DNA from: Styela clava
Taxonomy: Eukaryota > Chordata > Ascidiacea > Stolidobranchia > Styelidae
Assembly (NCBI RefSeq): GCF_964204865.1
Contig: NC_135251.1
Location: forward strand, 16,430,001-16,494,000
Direction of reading: 5' to 3'
Length of the DNA: 64,000 bases
Shown here: in pieces, positions 1 through 13,025 of the stretch
How the letters are laid out: each line of letters opens with the position of its first letter
How positions within the stretch are numbered: the stretch's first letter is position 1
Translations under genes and position numbers: made by a program
The notes under the pieces: generated by a model
Seen by the model: only the letters and a program-made list of their open reading frames with translations
What the model was told of the DNA's origin: nothing
Databases searched by the model: none

Positions 1-148
1 TTCAATACTAGTCAACATTCAAAGTATATAGTAAATAGTTATTCTAAATTTCTCTTATTATTTGAAACTTTTATTCTCGTAAGTGTTAATGCAATTTTTG
101 AATCAAGTGCAAAAGCTAGATTTTTTATGATCTATGTGTTTTTGCAAG

Positions 149-222
149 AATCCACCCCTGATCAAGTCAGCAAGAATGAGAAATCTTTGGAAGCAATTTC
201 CGAAAGAAGAAACAGAATTTAA
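149..222 (+). CDS. possible terminal coding exon, unidentified
   Basis: A short open stretch follows an acceptor-like AG (pyrimidine-rich TTTTTGCAAG) and runs for 23 codons to a TAA. Its residues are hydrophilic and charged (ending AISERRNRI), more like protein than random AT-rich DNA. If real it is the 3' exon of a gene entering from the left edge. No family is recognisable, and chance is a fair alternative. Confidence 0.18.
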
Positions 223-1200
223 AGTAGACAGAAGAGGGTGGGGTTACATATTCTGTGATATTTCCTTTGTCAATCACAGTTGTCGTCGATAATCTGGTGA
301 ACATCTCTAATAAATATCCTAAACAAATAAAACATTCGAGTCTATCTTAAATTAAGGATATTCGATATTTCAGAATTCTTTTAGCAATCTACTGTTATGC
401 ATGAACGATCATCAGCAAGGCTGATCATTTGGACTTGAATGGTAAATTTAAATTATTTGAATCGGTTGAGACGCTATCTTTTTTTTCTATCCGCCATAAG
501 TCGAGGCGAATTCTTCATTTTTTGCGAAGCCATCTCCAGGCGGGACGTTTCGATCGCTGTTTTTCTCTCAATTCTGAACTGATAGTCATATCTAAACAAG
601 TTTACCATAATAAGTGGTTATAGGTTATCTCTTTTCACAGGGAGAATGAAACATAAAACTTCCGTCGACAAGTCTGGGCATGAAGGCACAGGCAGGCCTG
701 GATCCGGAGGTGTCGTCCTGATCCATAGAAATGTGTCCACTTCTTACCACGTTATTTATATATTGCACGAAAGAGAAATTTTTGTATAATAGAAGGATTT
801 CGGTTTCTATGTTTGTATTTAGCAGCATCTAACCTGTATCAATATGACAGATCAAGTCGGTTTTTAGCTCTTTCTCTGTATTATTGCAGAGTTTAACGTG
901 TTTCTATAAATTTTAGGGACTGAAATTTATTGTGATTGAAAGTTCAGGAATGTCTCAGTGGGAGCATTCTCATTCCAAACCTTTTCAAATTTTAATATAC
1001 CTGAGTAAGCAATACAATATTTAGGCAATACATAATCATGTGAGAGTAATTACTGTACTAATATTTTTGCTCTCTTTGCATAAGATGATTTTAGAACTTC
1101 GAAGAGACATTCTATTTATTCCTATTGTTCTATTATTCCTATTCCTTCAAAACATCAAATGAATGGGGATCGATCATCCAAACAAATGTAGTGGGGTTAG
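223..1200. other. intergenic, no convincing gene
   Basis: Mostly AT-rich and unremarkable. A GC-richer patch at about 640-780 is open on both strands: on + it follows an acceptor-like TCTCTTTTCACAG, on - it reads as a Cys/Pro-containing tail. I could not decide between strands or find partner exons, so no gene is called. Confidence 0.4.
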
Positions 1201-1665
1201 TAACGTGATATACATATACAGCCAAAAATATACATATATTGCTAATTAAATATGCATATACAGCCAATGTCATATACCTATACAGCAAATTAATATACAA
1301 ATACAGCCATTTCAGTGATGTACATACACAGCCAATATCATATGCATATACAGTAAAATTAATATACATATACGGCCAATTGAGTAATGTACATACACAG
1401 CCAATGGACTACGCAATAAACTTATACAGCCACTCAAGTAATGTACACAATCAGCCACTGTCATATGTATGTATGGTCAACTATATGTATACTTGTGAAG
1501 GCATTTAAAGCGATGTCATACAATGTCATATATGCATATATGACCATATATATACTACCAATTGAATATACATATGAAGCCATTCTTGCAATGTACATAT
1601 TCAACCAATGTCACATGTTTTATAATCAACTCAATATACATATACAGCTATTTAATTAAAGGATG
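1201..1665. repeat. degenerate ~69-bp tandem repeat
   Basis: The words TACATACACAGCCAAT (1321 and 1390) and CATAT(A/G)C(C/A)TATACAG (1271 and 1339) recur 68-69 bases apart. Further copies decay toward 1660. Because 69 is a multiple of three, one frame stays open across several units (1239-1508 on +), which gives a repetitive pseudo-protein and is not evidence of a gene. Confidence 0.7.
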
Positions 1666-1889
1666 TATGAACACCGCCAATCTATTTCATATACATGCAC
1701 CTACTGTATATTATCTATCGTTGCGGTTGCATCTACATGTCGCAGACTTGAAAGTCATAACATATTAATATAATGAGTGCGTTAGGGTTAGGGTTTTAAA
1801 AATAACTCCCAGAAACTTCTAAACGACTTTTGATGGAAGTCACTTACAATATGCCATAAGATAAAGCCCCACAAGAGCTGATTGTAATA

Positions 1890-2570
1890 TCATGTTGAAT
1901 GTGTTGCTTTCAACGACGACACCATAGATTGGCGCCTATTGGACATTTATCAAAAACTACGTTCCCCGGCAGTTTCATGTTTTATATTTTCCACCAAGCG
2001 TTAATTTAGTTATTTTGTGGACAGTTTATTGCCAATAAGCCAAAGACTAGTTCTGTAAAAAGAGATTTTCAGCCAGCACATTTCTTGTATTATCAACGAT
2101 AAGCTGTTGTGGAATATTATCACATCATAGATGGGCGCATACCGAACATTTATCAAGAATTATACTCCCCGGCAGCTTTATGTTTTATATTTTTCACCGA
2201 GCGGTAATTTGCTTATTTTGTGGACAGTTTATTGCCAATAAGTCAAAGAATAGTTTTCTAAAAAGAGATTTTCAGCTTGCACATTTTTAGTATTATCAAC
2301 GACCAGCTGTTGTGGGGTACTTTGACATCATAGATTGGCGCATAATGGACATTTATCAAGAACTACGCTACCCGGCAGTTTTATGTTTTATATTTTCCAT
2401 CAAGCGTTAATTTGATTAGTTTGTGGACAATTTAATGTCAGTAGCCAAAGAATAGTTCACTGATAGAGATTTTCAGCCATCACATTTCTCGTGTTATCAA
2501 CGACCAGCTGTTGTGGGGGATTATAGATTGGTACCTATTGTATAGTTATCATGTACTACGAACACTGGAA
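1890..2570. repeat. ~203-bp tandem repeat, 3 copies plus a partial fourth
   Basis: The word CATAGATTGGCGC starts at 1923, 2126 and 2329, exactly 203 bases apart, and a diverged copy begins near 2521. Long stretches around it also match, including GGACATTTATCAA and TTGTGGACAGTTTATTG. The copies differ by scattered substitutions and small indels. The array sits inside the larger inverted-repeat element. Confidence 0.8.
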
Positions 2571-3024
2571 GGTTTATGTCTTTTTGTGCGCAATCAACAT
2601 ATAAGTAAGTCCTTACCCCTGTATGCTAATACCGTATTGATTACTAGCCGCTTTGAAGTTTTTTTAAGCACTTTAAAGCGCTATTTATATGAACGACCCG
2701 TAATTGGCATATAATTCGTAGATGCAACCGCATACCGTATACATAAATTGTATTCTTATGAAATGATCTGGCAGTATATCAACTTAATGGCTGTATCTGT
2801 ATATTGAGGTGGTGGTATATGCAGATTATTGGCAGTATATGTATGACACTTCACAACCCTATTGAACAAATGGAGTACAGGTACAAAAGTTTTCTGGGTA
2901 CATGCAGTTTACGGGTGCAAATATGCTGCCTCCATCGAAATACCTGGAATCACTAAAAATTTAAAATAAAAATTCACTACATACTGCATATTTTTTTTTG
3001 ACATAGGCGGGCATCATAAAATTT

Positions 3025-3132
3025 GGCGCTTCCGAAGTATGTGCACCAAGATCGCGCACAACCTGACCCCTAACTTGGTACACATACTATGTTCAGGCGG
3101 GCGCCATCTTGGTGCACATACTTCTGGAGCTC
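3025..3132. mobile_element. MITE family A, 108 bp
   Basis: Near-palindromic element with inverted ends containing GAAGTATGTGCACCAAGAT on the left and the reverse complement on the right. It is flanked by TAAAATTT and TAAAAATT, a likely 8-bp target duplication with one mismatch. Related copies lie at 22782-22890 and 29177-29286, and longer relatives near 48.0 and 60.5 kb. No coding capacity. Confidence 0.75.
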
Positions 3133-4509
3133 TAAAAATTTTTGAGAGACTGCGTGTCTACTCTATACCTAATATAGATAGGCGATAATTTTAGTAAATC
3201 GCCAGTCGCCACTCGCGAATAACTAACCATGCTTTCATGCTTTACATAAACTACAAGCTTGTCAATAATAAAATGAAAATGATTGAAATCTCGTTCCAAA
3301 TAATACAGCTTTTGCCACATTTAGATAGAAGATTCGTACAGTAAATTAGGTTACTTCATGAAATCTCGGAAGACAGCCAGGCATTTATCCTCAAGAACAA
3401 AATAACTGAGAGGCCTAACAGGCGGTTTCCATTGGCTTGGTACCGATATACTTATTCTTTTGATTATAATTTTATGCTTATTCGAAGTTTGTCGTTTCGA
3501 ACCTAAGCCTACGGATTGTATCAAACATATGTCCATAAAATAGTTCATAAATTTGTCGCAAAGATGAGTTGGGGAAGGGAAATGTTTAAACTTGTGTGCA
3601 AGAAGATGTTACCGCAATTTAAACACATGTCACGCATTCTCACATTAAATTCAGACATTATGTTAAAAAAATATATTAGCAATAGCTTTGAGGGAGGTAT
3701 TTCCATTTTTGATTATTTATAATTTGAAAGTAATTTTATCCTTACAAAAGAAGATAACCAATACGATCTCTGGCTTGTTGCATACCTTGCCCGGGAGTTT
3801 CGCATTCGAATAGCCTTATACGCTACAAAAATTGATTAGAAGTTGGCTGGACTTGTAATTAAAATTCACGCACCTTCACCTAGAAAGTCATTTCCCAATG
3901 ATGTCAAGAATATAGTGTATTTTGAATGTTACATTTCACGTCGAACAAAACTTAATTCTTGTACGAGTATATTTATATGTCCATACAAAAAATGAGCCTA
4001 TTTTGGAAATACAGCTTCCAGCTCAAGAAAGTTAAAAGAATAAAAACTTAAACAAGTTCCACACTCTTTCGTTATTACACCCAATGCAATATTCATTTTA
4101 AAAGTCCGTGTGTACAATAAATTCAATTTGCAATCGGTAAAATAAAAATTTGAAAGCAAAATTCCGATTTCAAGACGAGCCAAACGCACGAGAATCAACT
4201 CTGACACCTCAGCCCCGAGAACAGCTGCATAACATAGCACACCTAGCGGTGAAACTTTATCAACGCTTAGTATTCAGTTATATGTGCATTATCCCGTTAT
4301 ACCAAAACAGAGTGTGAGAGGTGAATCTGAACTAGAAATACACTAGGTTTGCGTTATCATGCATTAACATATGTCGATGTGCTGCGTGAACTACTTTCGC
4401 CGGAAGCTCAATATGCATTTACATGATGACTGGTTGTATGTTCGTAGCTGGTTCCCGTGCAATACCTATTATGTGTTGGTAAAATGAAATGGGATATATT
4501 CGAAATAAA
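3133..4509. other. intergenic / upstream of the ZP gene
   Basis: AT-rich, with several open frames of 60-80 codons on both strands (for example 3998-4240 on -). None has recognisable domains, signal sequences or consistent splice partners, so they are treated as chance. The stretch just left of 4510 should contain the 5' UTR and promoter of the ZP gene, but I see no clear TATA element. Confidence 0.4.
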
Positions 4510-7500
4510 ATGAAGGATTTTGACATCATCTTAATCATACTGATGTTGGTAAAGATAGTTTCTTCAAGTAAGTTCAATTTTTTTTTTGTCAATTGTTCAT
4601 TAATAAATTTTCGTCACGGAAGATTTTGAACAAGTGTCTCTCTGACTAACTTACTTGTTTGATTTAAATTGAGGACTGTTATGTATCTTGTGAATCACGG
4701 GTTACCTTACAATACTTGTATAAACGTTGTCCACTGAAGAAGCCAAAAGACTGACTCAACACAAAAACGTATAAACTCATACATAAAACGGTGGAATGAA
4801 AATCAAAAACAAATTATGATCATCTACCAATGAAATTAATTTGTTACAATAATCACACCAGCATCAAACAGAAAGCAGCTAATAATAATAATGAAACACG
4901 TTTTATTGACTGATTAGAAGTAATCGTATTTATTTTTTTTTCATCATCCGCGTCTTGACGAAGAGTCCTTCAAATTTTATAATACCAAAAAATCCTAATA
5001 CAGCAAGTATTTTTAAAAGCGAGGGATATGACGAATTATCTATGCATGTTCTTGTACTTCGAGAGGCCGAAAAAGTGTAAATCAGACAAAACTAAAAATT
5101 ATTGCCACCGAATAAAATATATTTTTCAAGTTTCAGGCCTATTAATTTTATTTTTGTGGGTCTAATTTGGCATCTATCATGATTTTGATGCAAAATTTAT
5201 TTAATTGAGGTATTACGAAAGAAGTTAATTGAAAAGTGAAATGTTAGAATACCAAACAGTTACGGTTAAAAATATATACAACCCAAGCGGTTATTTCGCG
5301 TTTAGTAAATCAAAACAATTGGTAGATTGAAGCATATACGATTACAATTGAATCGTTGAAACAAAGAAACTGAACTTTCAAAGTTTGCATTTTATGAGAT
5401 ATTTTCATGTTAAGATCATCCTATAAAAGATATAACTTCTTCAAAAATCACTTATAAACTTTATCATTCTGCAAACATGTTGTTCGGTTAATATTCATAC
5501 CTTTGTTTATCTTATCACATTTAGGTTTCACTTGCGATTCTAGCGCGTCAAGGCCGACTCTAAGTACAGACGCAGAAATTATATCATATATTGGATTGAG
5601 TATTACGTGCAATGACAACGACGTCGAAGTTCGGTAATACAAGATATTTTGTAATATTATAAAATGAAAATATTCGTTAATATAGGTTCTATCTATAACT
5701 TGGTCATTTTGATAATTCCATTATTGAGCACTCGTACAATTAAAATCAGTGCTCATGGGATATTGGGTAACTGTCTTATACATTACAATATCAACGTTAC
5801 TCGCTTTCAACATCTCATTGTTTTTAACTTTCTGGATTGTATAAAACCGAGACATAGATTTGTATTTTTGTATTATCGCTCATATTTCATGAAGTTGACA
5901 TGTTTTTATGATTTGATATAAACGTAACGAGCCTGTTCAATCACCAGAATCAAAAATACCTCGGTTTTTATTGTTTTTGCATAACATAACATTCATGGAA
6001 CTTAAGAAATTTGATTAGGTCACTTCCGCAATTATGTACCAGCAAACCATCGAGATTCCAGACCATATCTATAAAATATATTATCTCTGTAAGTTTTGTA
6101 TCAGAATGATTTTATACTTACTACGTTCCTATAGTTCGATTCAACAGCAGGTAAACAAGAGGGCATTGTAATCCCTTGACTATTCTTCGCTATTTGTATG
6201 TTACTTTGTCATTTATTGGTTTTCAATATCTTATTTGTTGTTGTTGAATAAAGCATGGATGCGTGTGCATTACAAACTTTGGGGTATACCCCACTGTCAG
6301 ACTTGGCTGCTGGAAACGCTACGGTGACTACATTGTACTCTTCAGACGTAGTTGATAGTTCTTGCATGGGAATTGATGAAGGAAATAATATCATATTATT
6401 TCAGTTCAATATGTCGTTATGTTCACCAACGGTTACAGTGAGTAAAGTATTTGTAGAATATTCTACACGAGAAAGAATTTTTAATCGTATCACAAAAGTG
6501 TGTGTGTGTGCATAAAAACACACCATGAACGTTGATTTACAATAATTTTGAACCGATAATTTGTCACTATTCTATTTTCACCTGTACCCAAATTTTATAT
6601 CTTTCACCGAAATCGGGTTACGCATCATATGCGTAGTAATGGGTCATCGCATAACAATTATTATTTATGCCTCGCAGTTTCGAATCATTGAAAAGATATT
6701 TGATGTTGCGAAAAATGCTGCACGTGATCAATGGCCACAGTTCCATATAAAATCCCTGTCCAGTCATCGGAGACGACTTCATAAGTATTTGGTAGTCGTA
6801 CGCCCGGCCTAAACTGAGAACTGGACTAGTCGAGAAATCGTGGTCTACCTTATGATTAAAACTCCAAGGTTAATAATTTGATGAAATATTCCAGATTGAG
6901 AATACGGACTTGGTATATACTCAAACCATACGAAACACCGGGCCGGAATCATCAGCCGTAATCACAAGAGTTGCTCCGTTTGATATCTCCTTTACGTGTT
7001 CATTCGCGTCAACCATGGATAAATCTTTGGCTTATTCAATATATCCTGTTTACTAGTAAGTGAGGATGATGATAGTTTTGAAATTTAAATGAAGTAACTT
7101 TGGTAGGAACGTTTAACATTTTGAAGTAGTATCTGATCTGTAAAGAACAGAACTGATATTGCGCCATGAAGTTGTCCAGTGCTCTTGATAACGGAAAATA
7201 GTTAATGAATACAATGCTTCTACGCTAGTATTCTAAGAACGAATTTAAGTTGTTTTTGTGTGTGTTTTGTACGTAAAAATTGCACCCCAAAAATTGTTTG
7301 TACATTAATATACTTTCGCCGATTTTACATTAAAAACTTCACAATTGTCACAATTTGTCTTTCAATACCTTATTATATTGATTATATATCCGTAGCAGTT
7401 TATTATCCGTAGCATTTTTAAATTGCGGCTATTCGACTCCGGACAAGGTACTTGAATAATTGACAATGAAAAAGATTTTGCAACCCGAGATGGCTCTCAC

Positions 7501-10500
7501 TCTTTCACAATACTATATTCCCACTATTAAGAGACAGAATTTTTCAGCGGATCTCCCATCAGTACTGCAACGCAGCAAGACGAGTATATGGTAATGATAG
7601 CAATGTTCCAGAATGAAACATTCCTTCATCCTGTATCGGCTTATCCTGGTACATATCCGAATATTGAAGTGGGAGACAATATTTATGTTGGAATCACTAC
7701 CCAGACTGGAGAAAAATATTTAGCTATGGAAGTAAGAATTTACATGCAATATATTCGCTATTTTTTTCTATAAAAAATGAAAATTACACACAAATAGGCA
7801 TTTTAGCGTTAAATATGAGTATATGATCCTACTTGTCGATAAGATGTAGTAAATGTTTAATGCCTGAATTACGCAAATCAAAAAAAAAAGTTTTTCTAAT
7901 TCGTTTTTATGTTTCTTGCTTTTTCGATATATATAATATATATCATGCAAAAAATGTTGTCTGCGCATTTGTTTACATTAAATATAAAAATGTAAATATA
8001 TGCATTTAATATTATTTATTGGACACGAGTGGACCTTATCAACCGTTTTGCTAAATTGTTGTTGTTGATAGTTTTGTAAAACAATAATTACCTTTTTCCG
8101 CAACTAATCGATTTCTCGGCTCGATATTTTATCCCAATTTTTGTTATTTTTTATATTTCACGCATACATCTTCACATGACAATCGGTACAATTCTTTTGA
8201 AGTTTGCTGATATTGCGATGATCATATTAGTTATTATTTATTTCTTGTATCCTTAGGCATCATATTGCTGGGCAACGAATTCACCTAATATGGACGACAC
8301 AGACAGATATGATATATTAGTAGACGGGTGAGGAAATTTTGACCCATCGTTCGTTTTGATTTGTAGCTCTTAACGACGACTGCTTATTCCATCTCATATT
8401 TCTCATATTTTCTTCTCTTCCCTATTCTAAAGTGAATGTGAATCATCTTCAGGTGCACTGAGAAAAGTAGCTTCACACAGTTGTACAAAAACTTCAAATA
8501 TCCCACAGTTGAATTTGCATTTCAATCTTTCTCGTGGTTTGGCTCTGGTAAACAATCTACGTTGCTGTACGTTCACTGTGAGATTGCATTATGTGATTGG
8601 GTGTTAGATCAAACATGTTTACAAAAGGTAATACGTTTTGAATTTTGTGATTTTTATTCGTATCCGATTCTGAGCAATTCCCTCATGTATCAGCAGTTGG
8701 TACTGATCTTAAATTTAACTTTGCTTCAAAGTATTAATGAATTTACAATTATTGGAAAAACTTACTCCTAGGCATCGGATTCTTCTCTTCGTCTGTCGTA
8801 TAAAACGATATGTTTAAATGAATTATGTAGCGATTATTATCAACACAATGTTTCCTACGTGATTTTTACTTTCTATTTACTTTCATTGATATACATAAAA
8901 TATTTTGCTTCTTTTTAGTCATGTTCAGAACGAAGCGCTGCTGAATACCTAAAAGATAAAAGAAAAATCAGAAAAGTTTTTACACTCGGCCCAATCACCA
9001 TACAAACAAATTCAAGCAAGTGCGCCAATGTAAGAATATTCGACAAAATAAAATTACAAAAAAAAAATGCCTACTCAATTTTTCAGCGTGCAACGCGATT
9101 TATTATGTTTTACCTGTTTTACTCATTAGTCGCTATAATATTCACTTGAAAACCTATGTGGAAAAATGAAAAGTAGCGCAAATGAACCATTTTTAACAGC
9201 AGATGATTTTATATAGAGGATCTTGTCACCTGAGCATAAAACTTTTGCGCGGAAACTTGCGTGGTGCCACATTTTCCGCGTGAGGCGAATTTCAAAATAA
9301 GTAAGGTATTATTATATATACTGAAGTGAAATTAAAAATCTAATATGAGCAGCAGTTTTCAATTATGAATGACATCTGTTGGCGATCGTTCCATCGTGTT
9401 AGAATTTTGCTTTGTGGATAAATATTACATGGTTTCGAGCATAAGATGTATACGTTTTCCATACAGCACATTATACAATCAGCAACAATGTACAAAAGTC
9501 TTCAATAATAATTTTCGTCCTGTACGTCAGTAAAATATTTAGCCAACGTTGAAAAATGGACAGAATCTAATCAATTCGATATATGTAGACTTTTTACTGT
9601 ATGTTTATAGAACAAAGGTGGATGTTCTCATTTTTGTACTTTGGATGATAATGGAAGAAGTCTTTGCCTGTGTCCCAACTACAACAACTGGTATCTTGGA
9701 AAAGATGGCCAGACCTGTAAATGTAAGTTTGAACGTGAAATTTGATATATATTTATGTTTATATACAGGGTGGCCTATTACCGGTTGACAGTTGTTGAAA
9801 TTAATTATATATATAATTATTAACCATATACATATGACCGATATTAACCACTAATCTACTCCATTTAAAATATGTTCAGATTATTCATTCTAATGTTTTT
9901 TTCATCCTAGAACTAATGTGTCTATCGTTATAGGTTATTAATATCGAAGCTGATACTTATTCACTGGACAGTGTTTCATATCATTACAAAAAAAAGTATT
10001 TTTTGTGTTTGCTGTAGATCAGTGGTTCTCAACCTGTGGTACGCGTACCAGTAACTTTAACAATTAACTTTTGAGTTGGCTAAAATATGGCAACAACAAT
10101 TTCTTTTTATCTCACATACTAAATGTATTCGCTGAACGGGTTATAGGGTTGGGTTACCAGTCCTTGTCTTTAAAGATCGCCCCCGCCCGTTACTACCTAC
10201 TTAATAGGAAACGAGAATGAGAACGTGGCATGTTTTCACCCGTTTTACGTGTTACGCCCACAATGCGGCAACGAAGGGAGCGTTCTGTGGGAGTGTTCGA
10301 CGCGTGTCGAGATACCATTGATACATTATAAGGATGCTACTATTGCTACTTGATGTATGTGTTGGATGATCGGCATAATCTTGAGTTTTCGGGGTTAATT
10401 AAATTGGGAGACTAGGTTAGGCAGTTCGTGATAGCGGCTAGTGACGACCAAAGTGTATTCGTCCGAGTTTTGCACTAATTCGATTCGTTTTCCGATGATT

Positions 10501-11045
10501 AAAGCATTTCAGCTTTGACGGTTGACCACGCAAACTATCTCGCAATTTTGCTGGCAATTAATACGTTGTTATTGCATATAATTAATACTTCGAAACATGC
10601 ATGAATGTCTAAAAATGGTTGTAATGCCACATAAAATACTACCATAGCGCGTTTCTTGTGCCATTGTCCCCACCACAAATGGGGTTTTGTCGGTGGTACG
10701 CAGCCAGAATAAAAAACTCAAAAGTGGTAGGCGGCCAGTAAAAGGTTGAAAACCACTGCTGTAGATCAACAAATTCCTGTATCTATATTTTCGAAAAAAA
10801 AATTATAACCACAATGAAAAAATATTTTTTTTTTAGATATCAACATGCCAAAAGCTGAAGCATTTTCATTAAATCAAGATTACTCAAGAAAAACGGTGTC
10901 GGTTCGTGAAAAAATACCAAATATATCTGATCGGTTGGCATGGATGACGGTTGTGTTAGTGTTTGTTGCAGGAGGGGTAACAATAATGGTATCTTGTTTA
11001 AGAAGAATACGACGGGGAAAAAGTAAAGGAAGATTTGACTTATAA
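4510..11045 (+). CDS. ZP-domain membrane protein with EGF-like module, 10 exons
   Basis: Exons 4510-4567, 5525-5633, 6254-6437, 6895-7055, 7548-7731, 8257-8327, 8453-8627, 8919-9029, 9611-9722 and 10837-11045 join in phase with GT..AG introns to give 457 aa. Residues 1-19 (MKDFDIILIILMLVKIVSS) are a signal peptide. About 24-345 form a zona pellucida domain: an ITCN-like first strand, cysteines spaced as in ZP-N, a PVY segment, then a ZP-C half with DGC, FAFQSF and YVHCEIALC motifs. A basic stretch, KDKRKIRK (about 325-332), followed by VFTLGPITI resembles the cleavage site plus external hydrophobic patch of ZP proteins. Residues 352-388 are an EGF-like module (GGCSHFC...CLCP...C). Residues 422-443 span the membrane, followed by a short basic tail. 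ZP proteins polymerise into extracellular filaments after cleavage; that role is inferred. The EGF module after the ZP domain is unusual. Upstream UTR exons are unresolved. Confidence 0.88.
10020..10758. mobile_element. non-autonomous hAT element in ZP intron 9
   Basis: The ends are CAGTGGTTCTCAACC and its imperfect reverse complement GGTTGAAAACCACTG. Both sides carry the same 8-bp word CTGTAGAT (10012-10019 and 10759-10766), the target duplication expected of hAT transposons. It is 739 bp with no transposase frame. It lies wholly inside an intron of the ZP gene. Confidence 0.93.
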
Positions 11046-13025
11046 AAAACTGTTGTTATATATTGCCAAAAAATATAATGTTACTCAGAATGATTATATA
11101 ATAACTTTTTTTGTTGCTTTTGGTATAGATAGCAAATCATTACTACATATAGTCTTTTTACTCAAATTTTATTTTCATTTGCGCAAGCGATGAAAATTGT
11201 TAATTAATGCCTTGATACTATTGAATGAAATAATTCCAAAAATATAGTAAATACTAATTAGACCAGGGAGGAAGAAACAAAGCTTTTCATGAAAATGTCC
11301 AATGAAAACTTGAGCTGATTCCAAGTTTTATTAATCAAAATCAAGGAATCAATCATTCTTTCTACAAATTATATTCAGCTGAATTACTACAGATTTTTTA
11401 ATATACTATCATTGCGTGAGTAATGTGCTCTTTTGTGCTGATAAGGTGCTATAAATGAAACTATATGACAAACTCGGAAAAAAGCTCCTTGTTTGTTTAT
11501 TTTAGATGACCATAATAGAAAAAACAACGCAATAGGTATTTCGTATTGCCCATCACACAGTGCATCCAAACCAGCTTGAAGCAGAATAGATAGTTCATTG
11601 TGAAAAATTTCAAAATAAAAAAGCGCTCGAAATCTCAGTCAGGATAATTTGAAACACTGATATCGACACATTACAACGCATTCATATGTGTAAGACTAAT
11701 AAAGTGATCACAAAATGAAAAAGTCTATTATTACGTGTGTGAACTCCACTACTTGGGTAATATGTTAACACATATTCGAGTGAGTACCAGGAATATCTGA
11801 AGTAGTAACAAAGATTATTCTATTTAAATATTTTTAAGTATGGTTTATGCCCCTTTTCTCGGGTAAAACTGGAAAGAGAAAGTTGACACGAGACTTCAAT
11901 AATTCAATACTATTCAAGTCAATACTATCAAGGAAAAAGCGAGGTAAATGAGTATTGCATAATAACGCAGGAGACTTAAAAAAATGTTTGAATTAATTTT
12001 ACTTTGAAAAACGAGAAATCTATACAGTGTATGGGTGAGAACAGGCGGCTAATCTACGAGTATGACAATGGTTTTATTAAACCTATAAGCCTAAGTGTTT
12101 TTATTCGATAGTAATACAGAGGGCATGTGAATACGGAGAAGCGAGGGTATTCATTGGACTATAACAACCCCATAGGTGACTAGAAACGATTATGGCGTCA
12201 CATATTCTTAACTTGTTCTGAAATTCAAGCTATAACCAATATGTTTATTTATGACTGCAATATTGTAGTGAAGCAGAAAATGTGAAATGGATATCATATC
12301 ATGACGACACAACTTTGACACAACAATCTTGAAACTCGCTTAAAGGAAATCCCGCGCACGTAACTTCACGAAGCAATTAATGTGCGTTACCTTTGGTTTT
12401 ATTTAGTCACGATAATGAAGTCAATAATCATTTTTACATATTTTATCGTGACATACAAACTTTTAAATAATGATATGCTACCAGAATGAACTTTTGCTGG
12501 CATGCTGGAAATAAGATATAAAAATGCGTTATGTTGGAAGTAAACTATATAGTCTACTTGGTTCAGTTTTGTGATTTTTATATAATTCACAGCACATAGT
12601 TCTAGAAGGTCGTCTAATGCAAATAACATAGTACCACATACATAAACAAAATCACCCGGAAACTTGATTTTTGTCACGACTTTAGTTCATGTACTGTTTG
12701 TATACTTAGCAATGACGCAATTGAATCCGAGAATTTGAATTGAATTATGCCTACCAGTTTCTATAACATTTCTCTTGGGAGAAGGAACATGTCGTAGGAA
12801 AGCGGCATAGTGAATAAAATTTAGTTTTGAAACATTAGAGCGTATGCATTGTACTGAGACTGGCGTTTTAAAAAATCAAGATTTTATGTGGACGCTGCTT
12901 GTTACAAAGGACGTTACATACATCGAAAGGAAATGCAACCAATTAATCAATAATTCTTGACTGATGTGTTACAGATTCAGTCCATTCGAAGTTAAGTTTA
13001 GTGTTTAGCTGATACCCAACTGGTA
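11046..13025. other. intergenic, ZP 3' side to CALHM 5' side
   Basis: About 2 kb of AT-rich DNA. It presumably holds the ZP 3' UTR and the CALHM promoter and 5' UTR. The minus-strand open frames near 11.4-11.6 and 12.4-12.7 kb have no domains or splice partners I can support. No repeats of note. Confidence 0.5.

Larger units (their letters stand above)
1201..2860. mobile_element. fold-back-like repeat element, putative
   Basis: Three parts fit one inverted-repeat structure. The left arm (1201-1665) is built of ~69-bp units around CATATACAGCCAATG. The right arm (about 2765-2850) carries the same motif in reverse complement (GGCAGTATATG, GGCTGTATCTG). Just inside the arms, the 15-base word TGCGGTTGCATCTAC near 1725-1738 is matched by its reverse complement GTAGATGCAACCGCA near 2718-2732. 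The interior holds a 203-bp tandem array. No transposase frame is visible. The outer ends and any target duplication could not be fixed, so the class is open. Confidence 0.5.

Noticed and set aside
1239-1508. 89-codon open frame with repeated HTQP/YIY-like motifs
   Set aside because: It is a by-product of the 69-bp tandem repeat, whose length is a multiple of three.
1780-1800. TTAGGGTTAGGG-like telomeric words here and near 48020
   Set aside because: Only two units each; the second lies inside a MITE interior.
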